From Paenarthrobacter aurescens (GTDB lineage Bacteria; Actinomycetota; Actinomycetes; Actinomycetales; Micrococcaceae): DNA of 64,000 nt. Made by a program: the position numbers and the translations under genes. Below the pieces are notes generated by a model. It searched no databases, was not told the DNA's origin, and worked only from the letters and a program-made list of their open reading frames with translations. This document shows, in pieces, positions 25,891 through 35,046 of this stretch. The stretch spans positions 124,001-188,000 of the forward strand of contig NZ_JAOEFX010000005.1 in NCBI RefSeq assembly GCF_025421775.1, written 5' to 3'. The first letter of the stretch is position 1. The number at the start of each line of letters is the position of its first letter.

Positions 25891-28641
25891 CTATCTGGCG
25901 GCCGGGGCCAGGATAGTGAGGTTGTTCCAGCCCGTGCCGATCTTGGTTGGCGTTCCCCAGGACCGGTTGGAACCCACGGGGTAATACCGCAGTTCTCCAA
26001 TGGTGGTCCGTGCGATGATGCCGGTTGAACCGGTGCCGGAGAATCCGCGCACCGCGCTGAAACTCGAAATCACGTTCCACCCGGTTCCCACCACGCCCGC
26101 AGCTTCCTGCACGAAATTGCCGGTGCCGTTTGAGCGATACAGCCTAAGGTCGCCTGTGCTTGTTTTAACCAGGAGGTCGGCGTAGGAATCTTTGTCGAAG
26201 TCCATTTGAACGATGTCCAGTCCAGTCCAGCCAACGCCGATGGAAACGCCGGTGGAAACCGCTTTTCCGGTCGGGTTGTTGAAATAGTAGAGCCGGCCGG
26301 TGGAGTCATACCCGACGATCCCGGGATGGGCATCGGCCTTCTTCCAAGTACCGACGCTCAGGGTCCAGCCCTTCCAATTGCTGCCAAGGGCGATCGCGGT
26401 CCCAAAGCCACTGCCGTTCCTGCCGGGGTAGACGTTCAACCGGCCGTCGGACCAGTGCGCCACGATGTCCAAGGCGCCGTCACCGTTCCAGTCCGTGACG
26501 AAACCAGCCTTCAGGCCGGCCCAGCCGGTTCCGATGAGGTCTTCAGGGAGTAGCGCGGTGGTGCCGGTTCCCGGGTACCGGTAGAGATTGGCGTCGGGAC
26601 GGACTGCAAGGACGTCCTCCTGGTCAACGCCAAGGGTTGTCTCCACATCAATCGGGGCCCCGCTGATCAGGCTTGCGTCGTTCCACCCCAGACCGACGAG
26701 GCTGCGGTTGCCCCAGCTTCCAGAGCCGGCAGGGTAATAGTAGAGGTCTCCGTTGGAGGCCCGGGCATGAAGCCCTTGGGAGTCCGCGCCATTGAAGTTG
26801 ACCGATGAGCTCACTGACGTCATGCCGGTCCACCCGGATCCGATGACCCTGCCCGGCTCGCTGACGAAGCTGCCCACTCCATTGGAGCGGAACAAGCGGA
26901 GGGTGCCGTCAGCGGTGCGTGTCACGATGTCCTGGTTACCGTCTCCATCGAAGTCGATCTGGTTCAGTTGGTGACCGCTGAACCCAGTTCCAATCAGGAC
27001 TCCGTTCCCCAAACCGCCGCCGCTGCTGTTCGGGTACCGGTACAAATTGCCCAGGTAGTCCTGTCCGATGACGCCCGGATAGGCATCCTTGGAGTTCCAC
27101 CACCCGACTGTCAGGGACATTTCCTGCCACCCGGAACCGACCTGGATCGGCGCGTAGAAGCTTCCGCCCGGGGCGCCCCGGAATACCTTTAGTGTCCCGT
27201 CGGACCACTGGGAAAGGATGTCCTGGACTCCGTCCTGGTTCCAATCCACGACGTAAAGGGACTTCGCGCCTGCCCACCCCGAACCAATCGCTACGGGTCC
27301 GGTGATTCGACCGGACCCGCTGGCAGGGAAGGCATCCAACCCTCCCGCGGGGGTGGTAGCGAGGACGTCGGCGGCGGATTTGATGGATGGGTTTGAGGGG
27401 TAGGAAACTCCCCGGGCAAATGTCCTTAGCTGGTCATAGCTGCCGTTGAAAATGTTTGAATCGCCTTCGAAGGGTCCAGTGCTGCTGTACTGCCACATCG
27501 TGTAATTGCCCCAACTGGCCGGCATTGAGCCCGGTGAGTTTGTTGGGTTGTTCCAATATGAGGCGATCCACAGGGGGTAACTTCCGAACGTGGAGTTGCC
27601 CACGCAGGTGTTCCACCAATCGGTGGTGCTGTAGATGACGGGGAAGCGGCCGGTCAGGGCTTTGACGGTGTTGCCGAAGTCGGCTGCCCACTGTCCCAAC
27701 TGCGCCTTGGACATGTCGTAGCAAGTGTTGCCGAAGTAGAACCCGTTGATGGTGCGGCCAGCATAGGGGTTGTACTCGATGTCCAAGACGGGCGGGAGGG
27801 TGTATCCGTCAGCCGTCCAGCCACCACCGTTCGCCACGAAATACCTTGCCTGGTCAGCACCTGAGGACCAATTGGGGATGGCGAAGTGATAGGCGCCCCG
27901 CACCATGCCTACATTGCGGGATCCGTTGTACTGCTGGGTGTATTGCTCGTTGAGGTAGTAGTTGCCTTCGGATGCCTTGACGTATGCCCAGCGGGATCCT
28001 TGGTTCCATTGGCTCTGCCAGTTGATGTTGGGTTGATGGGCGCTGACGTCCTGTCCGGCGACGCCGATGGTCGGACGCCAGTGGCCAGGATCGGCTGCCA
28101 TGGGGATCGCAGCACTGACTGCGCTTCCGATGGCCCGTGCGCCTGGGGCCGCCGGGGTGCCGTTGCCTTTTTGTGCTGCCAGCACCCGGGGGGACCGTTG
28201 TCCCATTTCCGCGCCGCCCGCGGGGATGGCTGCCCGCATGGCTGCTTTCATGGCTTCTGCGTCCGGGGCGTTGCCGGGCATTGCCTGCGCCTTGGGAAGC
28301 TGCGATTCGGGAGCCTTCGTAGGTTCCGCTGCGGGCAGCGGTGCAGTCCCGGGTGAAGGCTCGACGGCGGGTAGCTGCTGTTGCTGTTCGGTCGCCTCTG
28401 TCCCAGCGGGAGTCTGGACGCCTGAGGGCATCGTGGTGGTGTCGTTCCCTGTGGGCCCGGGTCCCGGCGCCGGGTTTGTTTCCTGCCCTGCCGGCGCTGG
28501 AGCTGGGCGTGGACCTTGTGTTTCTGCCCAGGCGGGCGATCCAAGGCAGCTGCCTGCTACGAGGGCGATCGTCAGCGCCAGACCGGCCCGGGCCAGCGGG
28601 ATACGGCGGGACGGTTCACTCGAACGTCTTTTCATCTTCAC
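25891..28641 (-). CDS. Secreted GH25 muramidase with FG-GAP repeats
   Basis: A 916-residue exported protein with signal peptide to 'SPAWAET' (about 39) and a Pro/Ala/Gln-rich linker to about 185. A GH25 lysozyme domain follows at about 195-405 with catalytic-site motifs 'GQDVSAHQ' and 'PPVLDIEY'. The remaining ~490 residues are FG-GAP/VCBS-like repeats ('DWNQDGVQDILSQWSDG', 'DFDGDGNQDIVTRTADG'). GH25 enzymes cleave MurNAc-GlcNAc bonds in peptidoglycan, and the repeats probably form a propeller for wall or glycan binding. The start may be GTG 28641 or the ATG two codons later. The leader contains a small hairpin at 28723-28746. Confidence 0.93.
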   Translation of the reverse strand: MKMKRRSSEPSRRIPLARAGLALTIALVAGSCLGSPAWAETQGPRPAPAPAGQETNPAPGPGPTGNDTTTMPSGVQTPAGTEATEQQQQLPAVEPSPGTAPLPAAEPTKAPESQLPKAQAMPGNAPDAEAMKAAMRAAIPAGGAEMGQRSPRVLAAQKGNGTPAAPGARAIGSAVSAAIPMAADPGHWRPTIGVAGQDVSAHQPNINWQSQWNQGSRWAYVKASEGNYYLNEQYTQQYNGSRNVGMVRGAYHFAIPNWSSGADQARYFVANGGGWTADGYTLPPVLDIEYNPYAGRTINGFYFGNTCYDMSKAQLGQWAADFGNTVKALTGRFPVIYSTTDWWNTCVGNSTFGSYPLWIASYWNNPTNSPGSMPASWGNYTMWQYSSTGPFEGDSNIFNGSYDQLRTFARGVSYPSNPSIKSAADVLATTPAGGLDAFPASGSGRITGPVAIGSGWAGAKSLYVVDWNQDGVQDILSQWSDGTLKVFRGAPGGSFYAPIQVGSGWQEMSLTVGWWNSKDAYPGVIGQDYLGNLYRYPNSSGGGLGNGVLIGTGFSGHQLNQIDFDGDGNQDIVTRTADGTLRLFRSNGVGSFVSEPGRVIGSGWTGMTSVSSSVNFNGADSQGLHARASNGDLYYYPAGSGSWGNRSLVGLGWNDASLISGAPIDVETTLGVDQEDVLAVRPDANLYRYPGTGTTALLPEDLIGTGWAGLKAGFVTDWNGDGALDIVAHWSDGRLNVYPGRNGSGFGTAIALGSNWKGWTLSVGTWKKADAHPGIVGYDSTGRLYYFNNPTGKAVSTGVSIGVGWTGLDIVQMDFDKDSYADLLVKTSTGDLRLYRSNGTGNFVQEAAGVVGTGWNVISSFSAVRGFSGTGSTGIIARTTIGELRYYPVGSNRSWGTPTKIGTGWNNLTILAPAAR

Positions 28642-28837
28642 ATCCGGCCCTGTACCGCGGCTCAGCGGCGCATGGGGTGGCTTGCGGACAAGCTCCGGGG
28701 CGGGCGCCTGCGCATGAGACCAAAGGCCAGCTCCTAACGGCCTTTACCCTAACATCCTGAAACTGGAGTGACTAGTGGGATTGAGGATGCTGTCGTGACT
28801 GGTGATTCCGGGTTATCCACACACAATCGCAAGTGAC

Positions 28838-28866
28838 TTGAGGGGGCACAACAGCTCGCTTAGCGT
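28838..28866 (+). promoter_or_regulatory. Promoter of the Tad pilus operon
   Basis: TTGAGG and TAGCGT are separated by exactly 17 bp, about 55 bases before the tadA start. The ~280 bp between the divergent GH25 and tadA starts otherwise hold no gene. Confidence 0.55.
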
Positions 28867-28921
28867 AAGTGACTCGAGATATGCCTCTCGTTTTTCGGGC
28901 TCATGATCGTTGGGGGAAGAT

Positions 28922-30145
28922 GTGGATGCTGTAAGGATCGTGGAGGGAGAAGTCCGCGAGCTTATTCGACGTCGGGGTCTGGATCCTCTTGAGCAGGCTG
29001 CGGATGTCAGGCGGCTTGTGGAAGCGGCCGTCAACGACTACGACGAACGGGCGCTGTTAGGCCCGCTTCCCCCTCTGGGGCATCTTGAGGCTGCCCGCCG
29101 ACATATCTTCGATGCCGTGGCGGGGTTCGGTCCTCTGCAACCACTTCTGGACGATGCCGCAATAGAAGAGGTGTGGATCAACTCGCCGCACGAGGTCTAC
29201 GTGGCACGGAATGGTGAATCCGAGTTGACGGCCATCAGCCTCAGTGAGCAGCAGGTCCGCGACCTCGTGGAACGAATGCTTAAGAGCTCCGGGCGCAGGC
29301 TTGATCTCTCGTCACCATTCGTTGATGCCGCACTCCCGGACGGCTCCAGGCTGCACGTAGCCATCCCTGACATCACCCGTAAGCACTGGGCCGTCAACAT
29401 CAGGAAATTTATCGCGAGGGCCAGCCGCCTGGAGCACTTGGTCGAGCTCGGAAGCCTGACGCCCCAAGCGGCCCGGTTCCTGGGTGCGGCAGTGGCCAGC
29501 GGACTCAACATTCTGGTTTCCGGTGCTACGCAGGCCGGGAAGACCACTATGTTGAACTGCCTGGCCGCACACGTTGGTTCCCGTGAACGAGTCATCACGG
29601 TCGAGGAAATCTTCGAACTGCAACTCCCACTGCGCGACGTGGTCGGGTTGCAGTGCCGCCAACCCAACCTGGAGGGTGGGGGCGAAATTCCCCTTCGCCG
29701 CTTGGTTAAGGAAGCGCTGCGTATGCGGCCGGACCGGTTGGTAGTGGGAGAGGTCCGGGAAGCGGAAAGCCTCGACATGTTGATCGCACTTAATTCAGGG
29801 CTTCCTGGTATGTGTACTGTGCACGCCAATTCCGCGCATGACGCCGTGACCAAGATCTGCACCCTCCCGTTGCTTGCCGGTGCAAATATTTCCAGTGCCT
29901 TCGTGGTGCCTACGGTGGCATCCTGCATAGATCTCGTAGTGCACTGCAGTCGCCACTCAACAGGGCGCAGGCAAGTGACAGAAATCCTCTCGCTGGGACG
30001 GAGGGTCGAAAACGGGATCATCGAATCCTCAGGTGTGTTCGGCATGGTCGCCGGCCAACTGCAGCCCAGGGGCAACTCGATGCCGGCCGCTGAGAAGTTC
30101 GCCCGCGCCGGCTTCGATGTTGCAGCGCTTCTGGAGCTGAACTGA
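28922..30145 (+). CDS. tadA: Tad pilus assembly ATPase TadA/CpaF
   Basis: A roughly 407-residue secretion ATPase. Walker A is 'GATQAGKTT' near 205, with Q-A where most CpaF proteins have G-S. Walker B 'RPDRLVVGEVR' is near 275, and the His box 'MCTVHANSAHDAV' is near 300. An N-terminal CpaF domain (about 1-150) precedes the RecA-like core. It powers assembly of Flp-type pili at the membrane. GTG 28922 is preferred, with GGGGGAA just upstream, over TTG 28910. The stop overlaps tadB by 1 bp. Confidence 0.92.
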   Translation: MDAVRIVEGEVRELIRRRGLDPLEQAADVRRLVEAAVNDYDERALLGPLPPLGHLEAARRHIFDAVAGFGPLQPLLDDAAIEEVWINSPHEVYVARNGESELTAISLSEQQVRDLVERMLKSSGRRLDLSSPFVDAALPDGSRLHVAIPDITRKHWAVNIRKFIARASRLEHLVELGSLTPQAARFLGAAVASGLNILVSGATQAGKTTMLNCLAAHVGSRERVITVEEIFELQLPLRDVVGLQCRQPNLEGGGEIPLRRLVKEALRMRPDRLVVGEVREAESLDMLIALNSGLPGMCTVHANSAHDAVTKICTLPLLAGANISSAFVVPTVASCIDLVVHCSRHSTGRRQVTEILSLGRRVENGIIESSGVFGMVAGQLQPRGNSMPAAEKFARAGFDVAALLELN

Positions 30146-30999
30146 TGGCACCGCTTCTCGGCATCGTGGGTGGATTGGGAGTATTCCTTATCTGGTGGTC
30201 CGCGTGGGTGCAGCCGCCGGCGGAAACGAAAGCAGCCAAGGCCCGACGCCTGGATCTTCTGCTCATGTCGGCAGGAATTGAGAAAGTAACGGGCGGAGGA
30301 CTACTCCTTACCTGCGCCGGCTTTGGCGTCTTCGCACTACTCCTGTTCTTCATTCTCACGGGCTCGCCGCCAGTTGCCATGTGCTTCGCCTTGTTCGGCT
30401 CCTGGATTCCGTTTGCCACCGTCCGTTGGCGGGCACGGAAGCGCCGGGCAGCACTGCGACTGCTGTGGCCTGACGTTGTGGATCATTTGCGGTCAGCCAT
30501 CCGCGCCGGTCTTGCCCTACCCGAGGCGCTAATTCAACTGGGACGCAAAGGGCCCGAAGAGCTAAGGCCGTTGTTCCTGGATTTTGGGGCCGACTACAGA
30601 TCCGGCGGGCACTTTGAGGCCGCGCTCAACAGGCTCAAACAACGGCTGGCCGACCCGGTGGCCGACCGAATCATAGAGGCGTTGCGTATGACCCGAGAAG
30701 TTGGTGGGTCGGACTTGGGGCGCATGCTGGGCACACTCTCCGAGTTCCTCCGGGACAGCGCCCGCACCCGCAGTGAGCTTGAAGCCCGGCAGTCATGGAC
30801 CATCAACGCGGCCCGGCTCGCTGTTGCAGCGCCTTGGATCGTGCTGGTTGTCATGGCAAGCCGGCCCGAGGCAATGCTTGCCTACAACTCCGGCGTGGGG
30901 ATCATGGTCTTGCTCGGAGGGCTGTTGGTTTCCGTCTTCTGCTATTCCGTGATGCTTCGCGTTGGGGCATTGCCTGAGGACGAAAGGGTCCTTCGATGA
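30145..30999 (+). CDS. tadB: Tad pilus inner-membrane protein TadB
   Basis: A 284-residue T2SSF/TadB-type protein with N-terminal membrane helices (about 1-22 and 50-90), a cytoplasmic T2SSF domain ('DHLRSAIRAGLALPEAL', 'EVGGSDLGRML') and two C-terminal helices. It forms the platform for the pilus with TadC. ATG overlaps the tadA stop, and its own stop overlaps tadC by 4 bp. Confidence 0.9.
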   Translation: MAPLLGIVGGLGVFLIWWSAWVQPPAETKAAKARRLDLLLMSAGIEKVTGGGLLLTCAGFGVFALLLFFILTGSPPVAMCFALFGSWIPFATVRWRARKRRAALRLLWPDVVDHLRSAIRAGLALPEALIQLGRKGPEELRPLFLDFGADYRSGGHFEAALNRLKQRLADPVADRIIEALRMTREVGGSDLGRMLGTLSEFLRDSARTRSELEARQSWTINAARLAVAAPWIVLVVMASRPEAMLAYNSGVGIMVLLGGLLVSVFCYSVMLRVGALPEDERVLR

Positions 31000-31937
31000 G
31001 CACGTCGACGGCTCTCGCCGTGCTGTGTGGACTGCTCCTTGGGACGGGCTGCTGGTTGATCCTGGTTCGACTCCATTTCATGCGGGGGAGAACGTTCTCG
31101 GACCGCATCGAACCCCAACTGAAGTTCCGTAGTTTGGAATCGCGGCTTCTGCACACACCAGCGCACAACCTCACGCCATTTGGGCCGTTGGAGAGAATAC
31201 TCCGCCCGATCATGGGCGACGCCATCACCTATCTGTCCCGCTTCAACATCGGGTCCGCGGCGCTCGGAAAGAGGCTCGCGCGTGCCGGTTCGTCAAAGTC
31301 GACGCTGGATTTCCGGGCAGAGCAACTCCTCTGGGCAGGCGCAGGTTTCGTGCTGTCGGTGCTCGTGGTCGCTGTCAGCGCAGCTGCCGGGCAATTCAGC
31401 CCGGCGCTCTCGTTGGTTTCGGTAGTAGGCGGCGCAATCGCAGGCTACCTGCTCCGCGACTATGTGCTGGGACGAAAGATCAAGCGGCGCGAATCAGCCA
31501 TGATGTCTGAATTTCCAAGCCTCGCGGAACTTATGGCACTCGCCGTGGCCGCAGGCGAGAGCGCCATGGGGGCCATGGACAGGGTGAGTCGCAGTTCCCG
31601 GGGTGAGCTTTCCGCAGAATTCACGGTGGTCCTGGCTGACACACGGTCCGGGAAACCATTGGCAGAGGCACTTCAGGCCTTCTCTTCAAGGTCGGAGCTG
31701 CCTCCGTTGGCCAGGTTCTTTGACGGTCTGGTGGTCGCTGTTGAACGAGGGACGCCGTTGGCCGACGTCCTCCGCGCACAGGCTGCCGATGTCAGGGATG
31801 CCGCCAAGCGTGACCTCATGGAGTCCGCGGGCAGGAAAGAGATTGCCATGATGGTGCCGCTTGTCTTCGGAGTGCTTCCTCTTACGGTCGTATTCGCTGC
31901 CTTTCCTGCCGTCGCCGCTCTGGAAATGAGCATGTAG
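30996..31937 (+). CDS. tadC: Tad pilus inner-membrane protein TadC
   Basis: A 313-residue T2SSF-domain protein with an N-terminal helix, a mid-protein helix pair (about 110-155), the conserved 'EFPSLAELMALAVAAGESA' segment near 170-190, and a C-terminal helix near 285-313. It is translationally coupled to tadB (ATGA). An 84-bp gap with no further gene precedes the pilin-like ORF. Confidence 0.9.
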   Translation: MSTSTALAVLCGLLLGTGCWLILVRLHFMRGRTFSDRIEPQLKFRSLESRLLHTPAHNLTPFGPLERILRPIMGDAITYLSRFNIGSAALGKRLARAGSSKSTLDFRAEQLLWAGAGFVLSVLVVAVSAAAGQFSPALSLVSVVGGAIAGYLLRDYVLGRKIKRRESAMMSEFPSLAELMALAVAAGESAMGAMDRVSRSSRGELSAEFTVVLADTRSGKPLAEALQAFSSRSELPPLARFFDGLVVAVERGTPLADVLRAQAADVRDAAKRDLMESAGRKEIAMMVPLVFGVLPLTVVFAAFPAVAALEMSM

Positions 31938-32021
31938 TGCCCGCAAACAAGTCCTCCACAGCACCACTTCAATCCATCCGGTAACAACCGCATACCGCAC
32001 AAATCGTCTTAGAGGAGAACC

Positions 32022-32261
32022 ATGAAAAGAATCGCAGGAAAACTGTCCGCCACGTCCATTTCTGTCCTTTGCCGCACGCCACGGCTGATGGCGATCACCC
32101 GGGGTGCGGTACCGCCGCGGGAAGACCGCGAGCGCGGTGACGTCCCTGGTTGGGTCATGATTACTTTAATGTCGGCTGTCCTTGTCGCCGGGCTTCTCGC
32201 GATTGCGACACCAGCGTTGCAGGACCTCTTTAACCAGGCGATGAGCAAGGTGGGCAAATAA
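32022..32261 (+). CDS. Candidate Flp-type pilin
   Basis: A 79-residue protein with GAGGAG 5 bases before ATG. A basic leader of about 38 residues ends in 'RERGDVPGWVMITLM', followed by one hydrophobic helix and a short polar tail. Size, charge pattern and place directly after tadC are those of a Flp pilin. It lacks the usual glutamate just after the processing glycine, so identity as the pilin is inferred from context. Confidence 0.7.
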   Translation: MKRIAGKLSATSISVLCRTPRLMAITRGAVPPREDRERGDVPGWVMITLMSAVLVAGLLAIATPALQDLFNQAMSKVGK

Positions 32262-32264
32262 GGA

Positions 32265-32690
32265 ATGCGGCGCGTCCGCGCCGTGGCTCCGAGGATTGTG
32301 CCCCACCACCGGTGGAGAGTCGCCGACGAGCGCGGATCTGCCGTTGTCGATTTCGTCCTGGTCGGAGCATTACTGACGGTGTTCTTCATGGCTATTGTCC
32401 AACTTACGTTGGTGTTGCACGTCCGGAACACGCTCATCGACGCCGCTGCATCCGGAGCGCGCTACGGCGCATTGGCGGACCGCACCCCGGCAGATGCCCG
32501 AGCCCGGACGACGGAGCTGATTGCCATGGCCCTGAATCAGGATTTTGCCCGCGATGTTGCCTCTTCCGTGACCACCGACGATGGAGTCCGCACCTTGGAG
32601 GTAACCGTGAAGGCACCTTTCCCGATTGTCGGGCTGGTGGGCCCCGGCGGAGTGATGGAGGTAAAGGGACATGCCGCTCTCCTTGGCTAG
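32265..32690 (+). CDS. TadE-like pseudopilin
   Basis: A 141-residue protein with the TadE N-terminus 'ADERGSAVVDFVLVGALLTVFF' (prepilin-like cleavage, then a hydrophobic helix), 'RNTLIDAAASGARYGALAD' and a beta-rich C-terminus. It starts 3 bp after the pilin-like gene. TadE-type proteins are minor pilins exported to the cell surface. Confidence 0.85.
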   Translation: MRRVRAVAPRIVPHHRWRVADERGSAVVDFVLVGALLTVFFMAIVQLTLVLHVRNTLIDAAASGARYGALADRTPADARARTTELIAMALNQDFARDVASSVTTDDGVRTLEVTVKAPFPIVGLVGPGGVMEVKGHAALLG

Positions 32691-33207
32691 GCTGCACAAA
32701 ACAGGGCTGACCGCCTTCCGGCAAACATTGCGTGAGGCGCTCTGCCTGCCCGCGGGCCCATCCAAAGAACGGCCGGCCGGTGCCGGAACTTCTGAAGGGC
32801 AACAGGGCAGTGCCGTCGTGGAGTTTACTTTCCTGGCGCTTCTGCTCATGGTTCCGGTGGTCTATTTCGTGGTCACAGTAGGCCAGATCCAGGGTGGGTC
32901 CTTTGCGGTTGTCGGAGCTGCAGACCAGGCCGCAAAGGTCTTCGTGACTCATGAAGACGCAGCCGGTGCGAGGATCGCCGCGGAGCGTACGGTCCTCATT
33001 GCCCTCAAGGACTACGGCCACCCACCGGACCAAGCCCAAGTTGAGATTTCGTGCGATAGAGCAGACTGTTTGGCAGCAGGAGCACGAGTGACCGTAACAG
33101 TCGGCTTGGATGTTCCCTTGCCCATGGTGCCGTTCGGGGACTCTTTGCACCTGAATGCCAGCAGGTTGAGTGCGTCCGCCACGCAGGTTGTGGGGCGCTA
33201 CCGATGA
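32671..33207 (+). CDS. TadE/TadF-like pseudopilin
   Basis: A 178-residue protein overlapping the preceding gene by 20 bp. A long cytoplasmic leader (~45 residues) precedes 'GQQGSAVVEFTFLALLLM', the TadE/TadF transmembrane signature with the conserved Glu. The outer domain has a Cys pair in 'SCDRADCL'. Coupled to the next gene by ATGA. Confidence 0.82.
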   Translation: MPLSLARLHKTGLTAFRQTLREALCLPAGPSKERPAGAGTSEGQQGSAVVEFTFLALLLMVPVVYFVVTVGQIQGGSFAVVGAADQAAKVFVTHEDAAGARIAAERTVLIALKDYGHPPDQAQVEISCDRADCLAAGARVTVTVGLDVPLPMVPFGDSLHLNASRLSASATQVVGRYR

Positions 33208-33659
33208 CAGAGTCTCCGCCCGGTGTGAACCCCCGCGAAGACGGCCAGATGTCAGTTCTCATTGTTGGTTTCGTGGTGTTGGCCCTGCTCCTGGCCACCG
33301 TGGTCATGGGTGCATCAGCGATCTACCTGGAGCACAAGAAGCTGCTGTCCCTGGCGGACGGGGCCGCCCTCACCGCCGCCGACTCGTTCATGGTGGGGGA
33401 GCTTGGAGGAGGAAGTCTGCCATCCCCATCGCTGGTGGACCAGCGCGTTGTAACGGCCGCGGGTTCCCACCTGGTCAGCAGTGATGCCTATTCCCGGCAC
33501 GACCATTTGGTTGTCGCCGCCGGTACGGGCAGCGAGCCTGGCGGCACGGCCGTGGTAGTTCTAACGGCTGTTGCCCATCCTCCCGTGATCAGCTTTCTGT
33601 TGCCCGAAGGGATCGTCGTTGAGGCCAGATCGACGGCTCGTTCGTCGCTGACGCAGTAA
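33204..33659 (+). CDS. TadG-like pilus protein
   Basis: A 151-residue protein with an N-terminal 'EDGQMSVLIVGFVVLALLLA' helix and 'EHKKLLSLADGAALTAADSF', the TadG-type Flp N-terminal pattern seen as the last gene of short actinobacterial tad loci. It ends the operon. No prepilin peptidase, TadZ or secretin-like gene follows. Confidence 0.82.
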   Translation: MTESPPGVNPREDGQMSVLIVGFVVLALLLATVVMGASAIYLEHKKLLSLADGAALTAADSFMVGELGGGSLPSPSLVDQRVVTAAGSHLVSSDAYSRHDHLVVAAGTGSEPGGTAVVVLTAVAHPPVISFLLPEGIVVEARSTARSSLTQ

Positions 33660-33740
33660 TGCTCAGGCAATCGGGGAGGGACGACGTTAGGGGAACACGG
33701 TGGATAGGGAGTGCGGTGGATAGCGTACGCTGGGATGACC

Positions 33741-34859
33741 ATGGCTGAGATAGATTTTCCCGCAGAAATCCGCGCACTTCGCGCAACTTACAGCTCCATT
33801 GAGAACGTCACGGATGTTGATGCGCTCAAAGCTGAGATCGCCGAACTGAGCGAGCAAGCAGGAGCCCCGGACCTTTGGGATGACCCAGCTTCAGCTCAAG
33901 TAATCACCTCGCGGTTGTCGCACCGGCAGTCCGAAGTTGAACGCCTTTCCAGGCTCGCGTCCCGTATTGACGACCTCGAGGTCCTCGTGGAACTGGGGCA
34001 GGACGAGGGCGATGAGGACTCGATGGCGGAAGCGGCCAAGGAACTGTCATCCATCCGCAAAGCCTTGGCAGAACTCGAAATCACAACGTTGTTGTCCGGC
34101 GAATACGATGAACGCGAAGCTGTTGTCACCATCAGGGCTGGAGCGGGTGGCGTCGACGCTGCCGATTTCGCCGAGATGCTGATGAGGATGTACTTGCGGT
34201 GGGCCGAACGCCATGGCTATCCGACCACCGTGATGGACACCTCCTACGCCGAAGAGGCAGGGCTGAAATCCGCAACCTTCGAAGTCAAGGCACCGTACGC
34301 CTTCGGCACTCTGAGTGTCGAAGCTGGCACGCACCGGCTGGTTCGCATCAGCCCCTTCGACAACCAAGGTCGCCGCCAGACGTCCTTTGCAGCCGTCGAA
34401 GTTATTCCGTTGATTGAACAGACAGATTCCATCGAGATTCCCGATAACGAAATCCGCGTCGACGTGTTCCGGTCCTCGGGTCCCGGCGGCCAGTCAGTCA
34501 ATACCACTGACTCTGCCGTGCGGTTGACGCACATTCCCACGGGCATAGTGGTCTCGATGCAGAACGAAAAGTCCCAGCTTCAGAACCGGGCAGCGGCTAT
34601 GCGCGTGCTTCAATCACGCTTGCTGTTGGTTAAGAAGGAACAACAGGATGCCGAAAAGAAGGCCCTGGCTGGGGACGTCAAAGCTTCCTGGGGAGACCAG
34701 ATGCGCTCCTATGTGCTCAATCCGTATCAGATGGTTAAGGACCTGCGCACCGAACACGAGGTGGGCAATACTTCTGCAGTGCTGGACGGCGATATTGACG
34801 ACTTCATCGATGCCGGCATTCGCTGGCGGACAGGCAACCGCAACGCCGCGGCGAACTAG
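33741..34859 (+). CDS. prfB: Peptide chain release factor 2
   Basis: A 372-residue RF2 with the stop-codon recognition motif SPF in '[10 protein letters not shown]' and the catalytic GGQ in '[12 protein letters not shown]' near 249. It releases chains at UGA and UAA. The frame is continuous: the programmed +1 frameshift of E. coli prfB is absent, as usual in actinobacteria. ATG 33741 or 33735 may be used. No strong SD is seen, and a -10-like TACGCT lies close upstream, so translation may be leaderless. It precedes ftsEX as in mycobacteria. Confidence 0.95.
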   Translation: MAEIDFPAEIRALRATYSSIENVTDVDALKAEIAELSEQAGAPDLWDDPASAQVITSRLSHRQSEVERLSRLASRIDDLEVLVELGQDEGDEDSMAEAAKELSSIRKALAELEITTLLSGEYDEREAVVTIRAGAGGVDAADFAEMLMRMYLRWAERHGYPTTVMDTSYAEEAGLKSATFEVKAPYAFGTLSVEAGTHRLVRISPFDNQGRRQTSFAAVEVIPLIEQTDSIEIPDNEIRVDVFRSSGPGGQSVNTTDSAVRLTHIPTGIVVSMQNEKSQLQNRAAAMRVLQSRLLLVKKEQQDAEKKALAGDVKASWGDQMRSYVLNPYQMVKDLRTEHEVGNTSAVLDGDIDDFIDAGIRWRTGNRNAAAN

Positions 34860-34945
34860 GATCCTGAGGGACGGGGAAGGTTCGCAGCGGATGCCGAATC
34901 CGCGACACGCCATTGAAAGCTCCGGTTTCCGCGCCTACCCGTGCG

Positions 34946-34951
34946 TATAGT
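34946..34951 (+). promoter_or_regulatory. Candidate -10 element for ftsEX
   Basis: TATAGT lies about 95 bases before the ftsE start in the 187-bp prfB-ftsE gap. No convincing -35 is visible, so this is tentative. Confidence 0.3.
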
Positions 34952-35046
34952 CGAGTGGCCGGTGCTCTCACTTCCCCCATCGAAAGCCCGTGCTCCGGCT
35001 GTTGGACTGGGCGACTAAGTCATGTCCGGCGGGGTTCTAAAGGGCC

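Noticed and set aside
28642..28760. Possible c-di-AMP (ydaO-type) riboswitch before the GH25 gene
   Set aside because: Such switches precede wall hydrolases in actinobacteria, but the conserved core sequences are not seen; only a small AAAGGCC hairpin is present.
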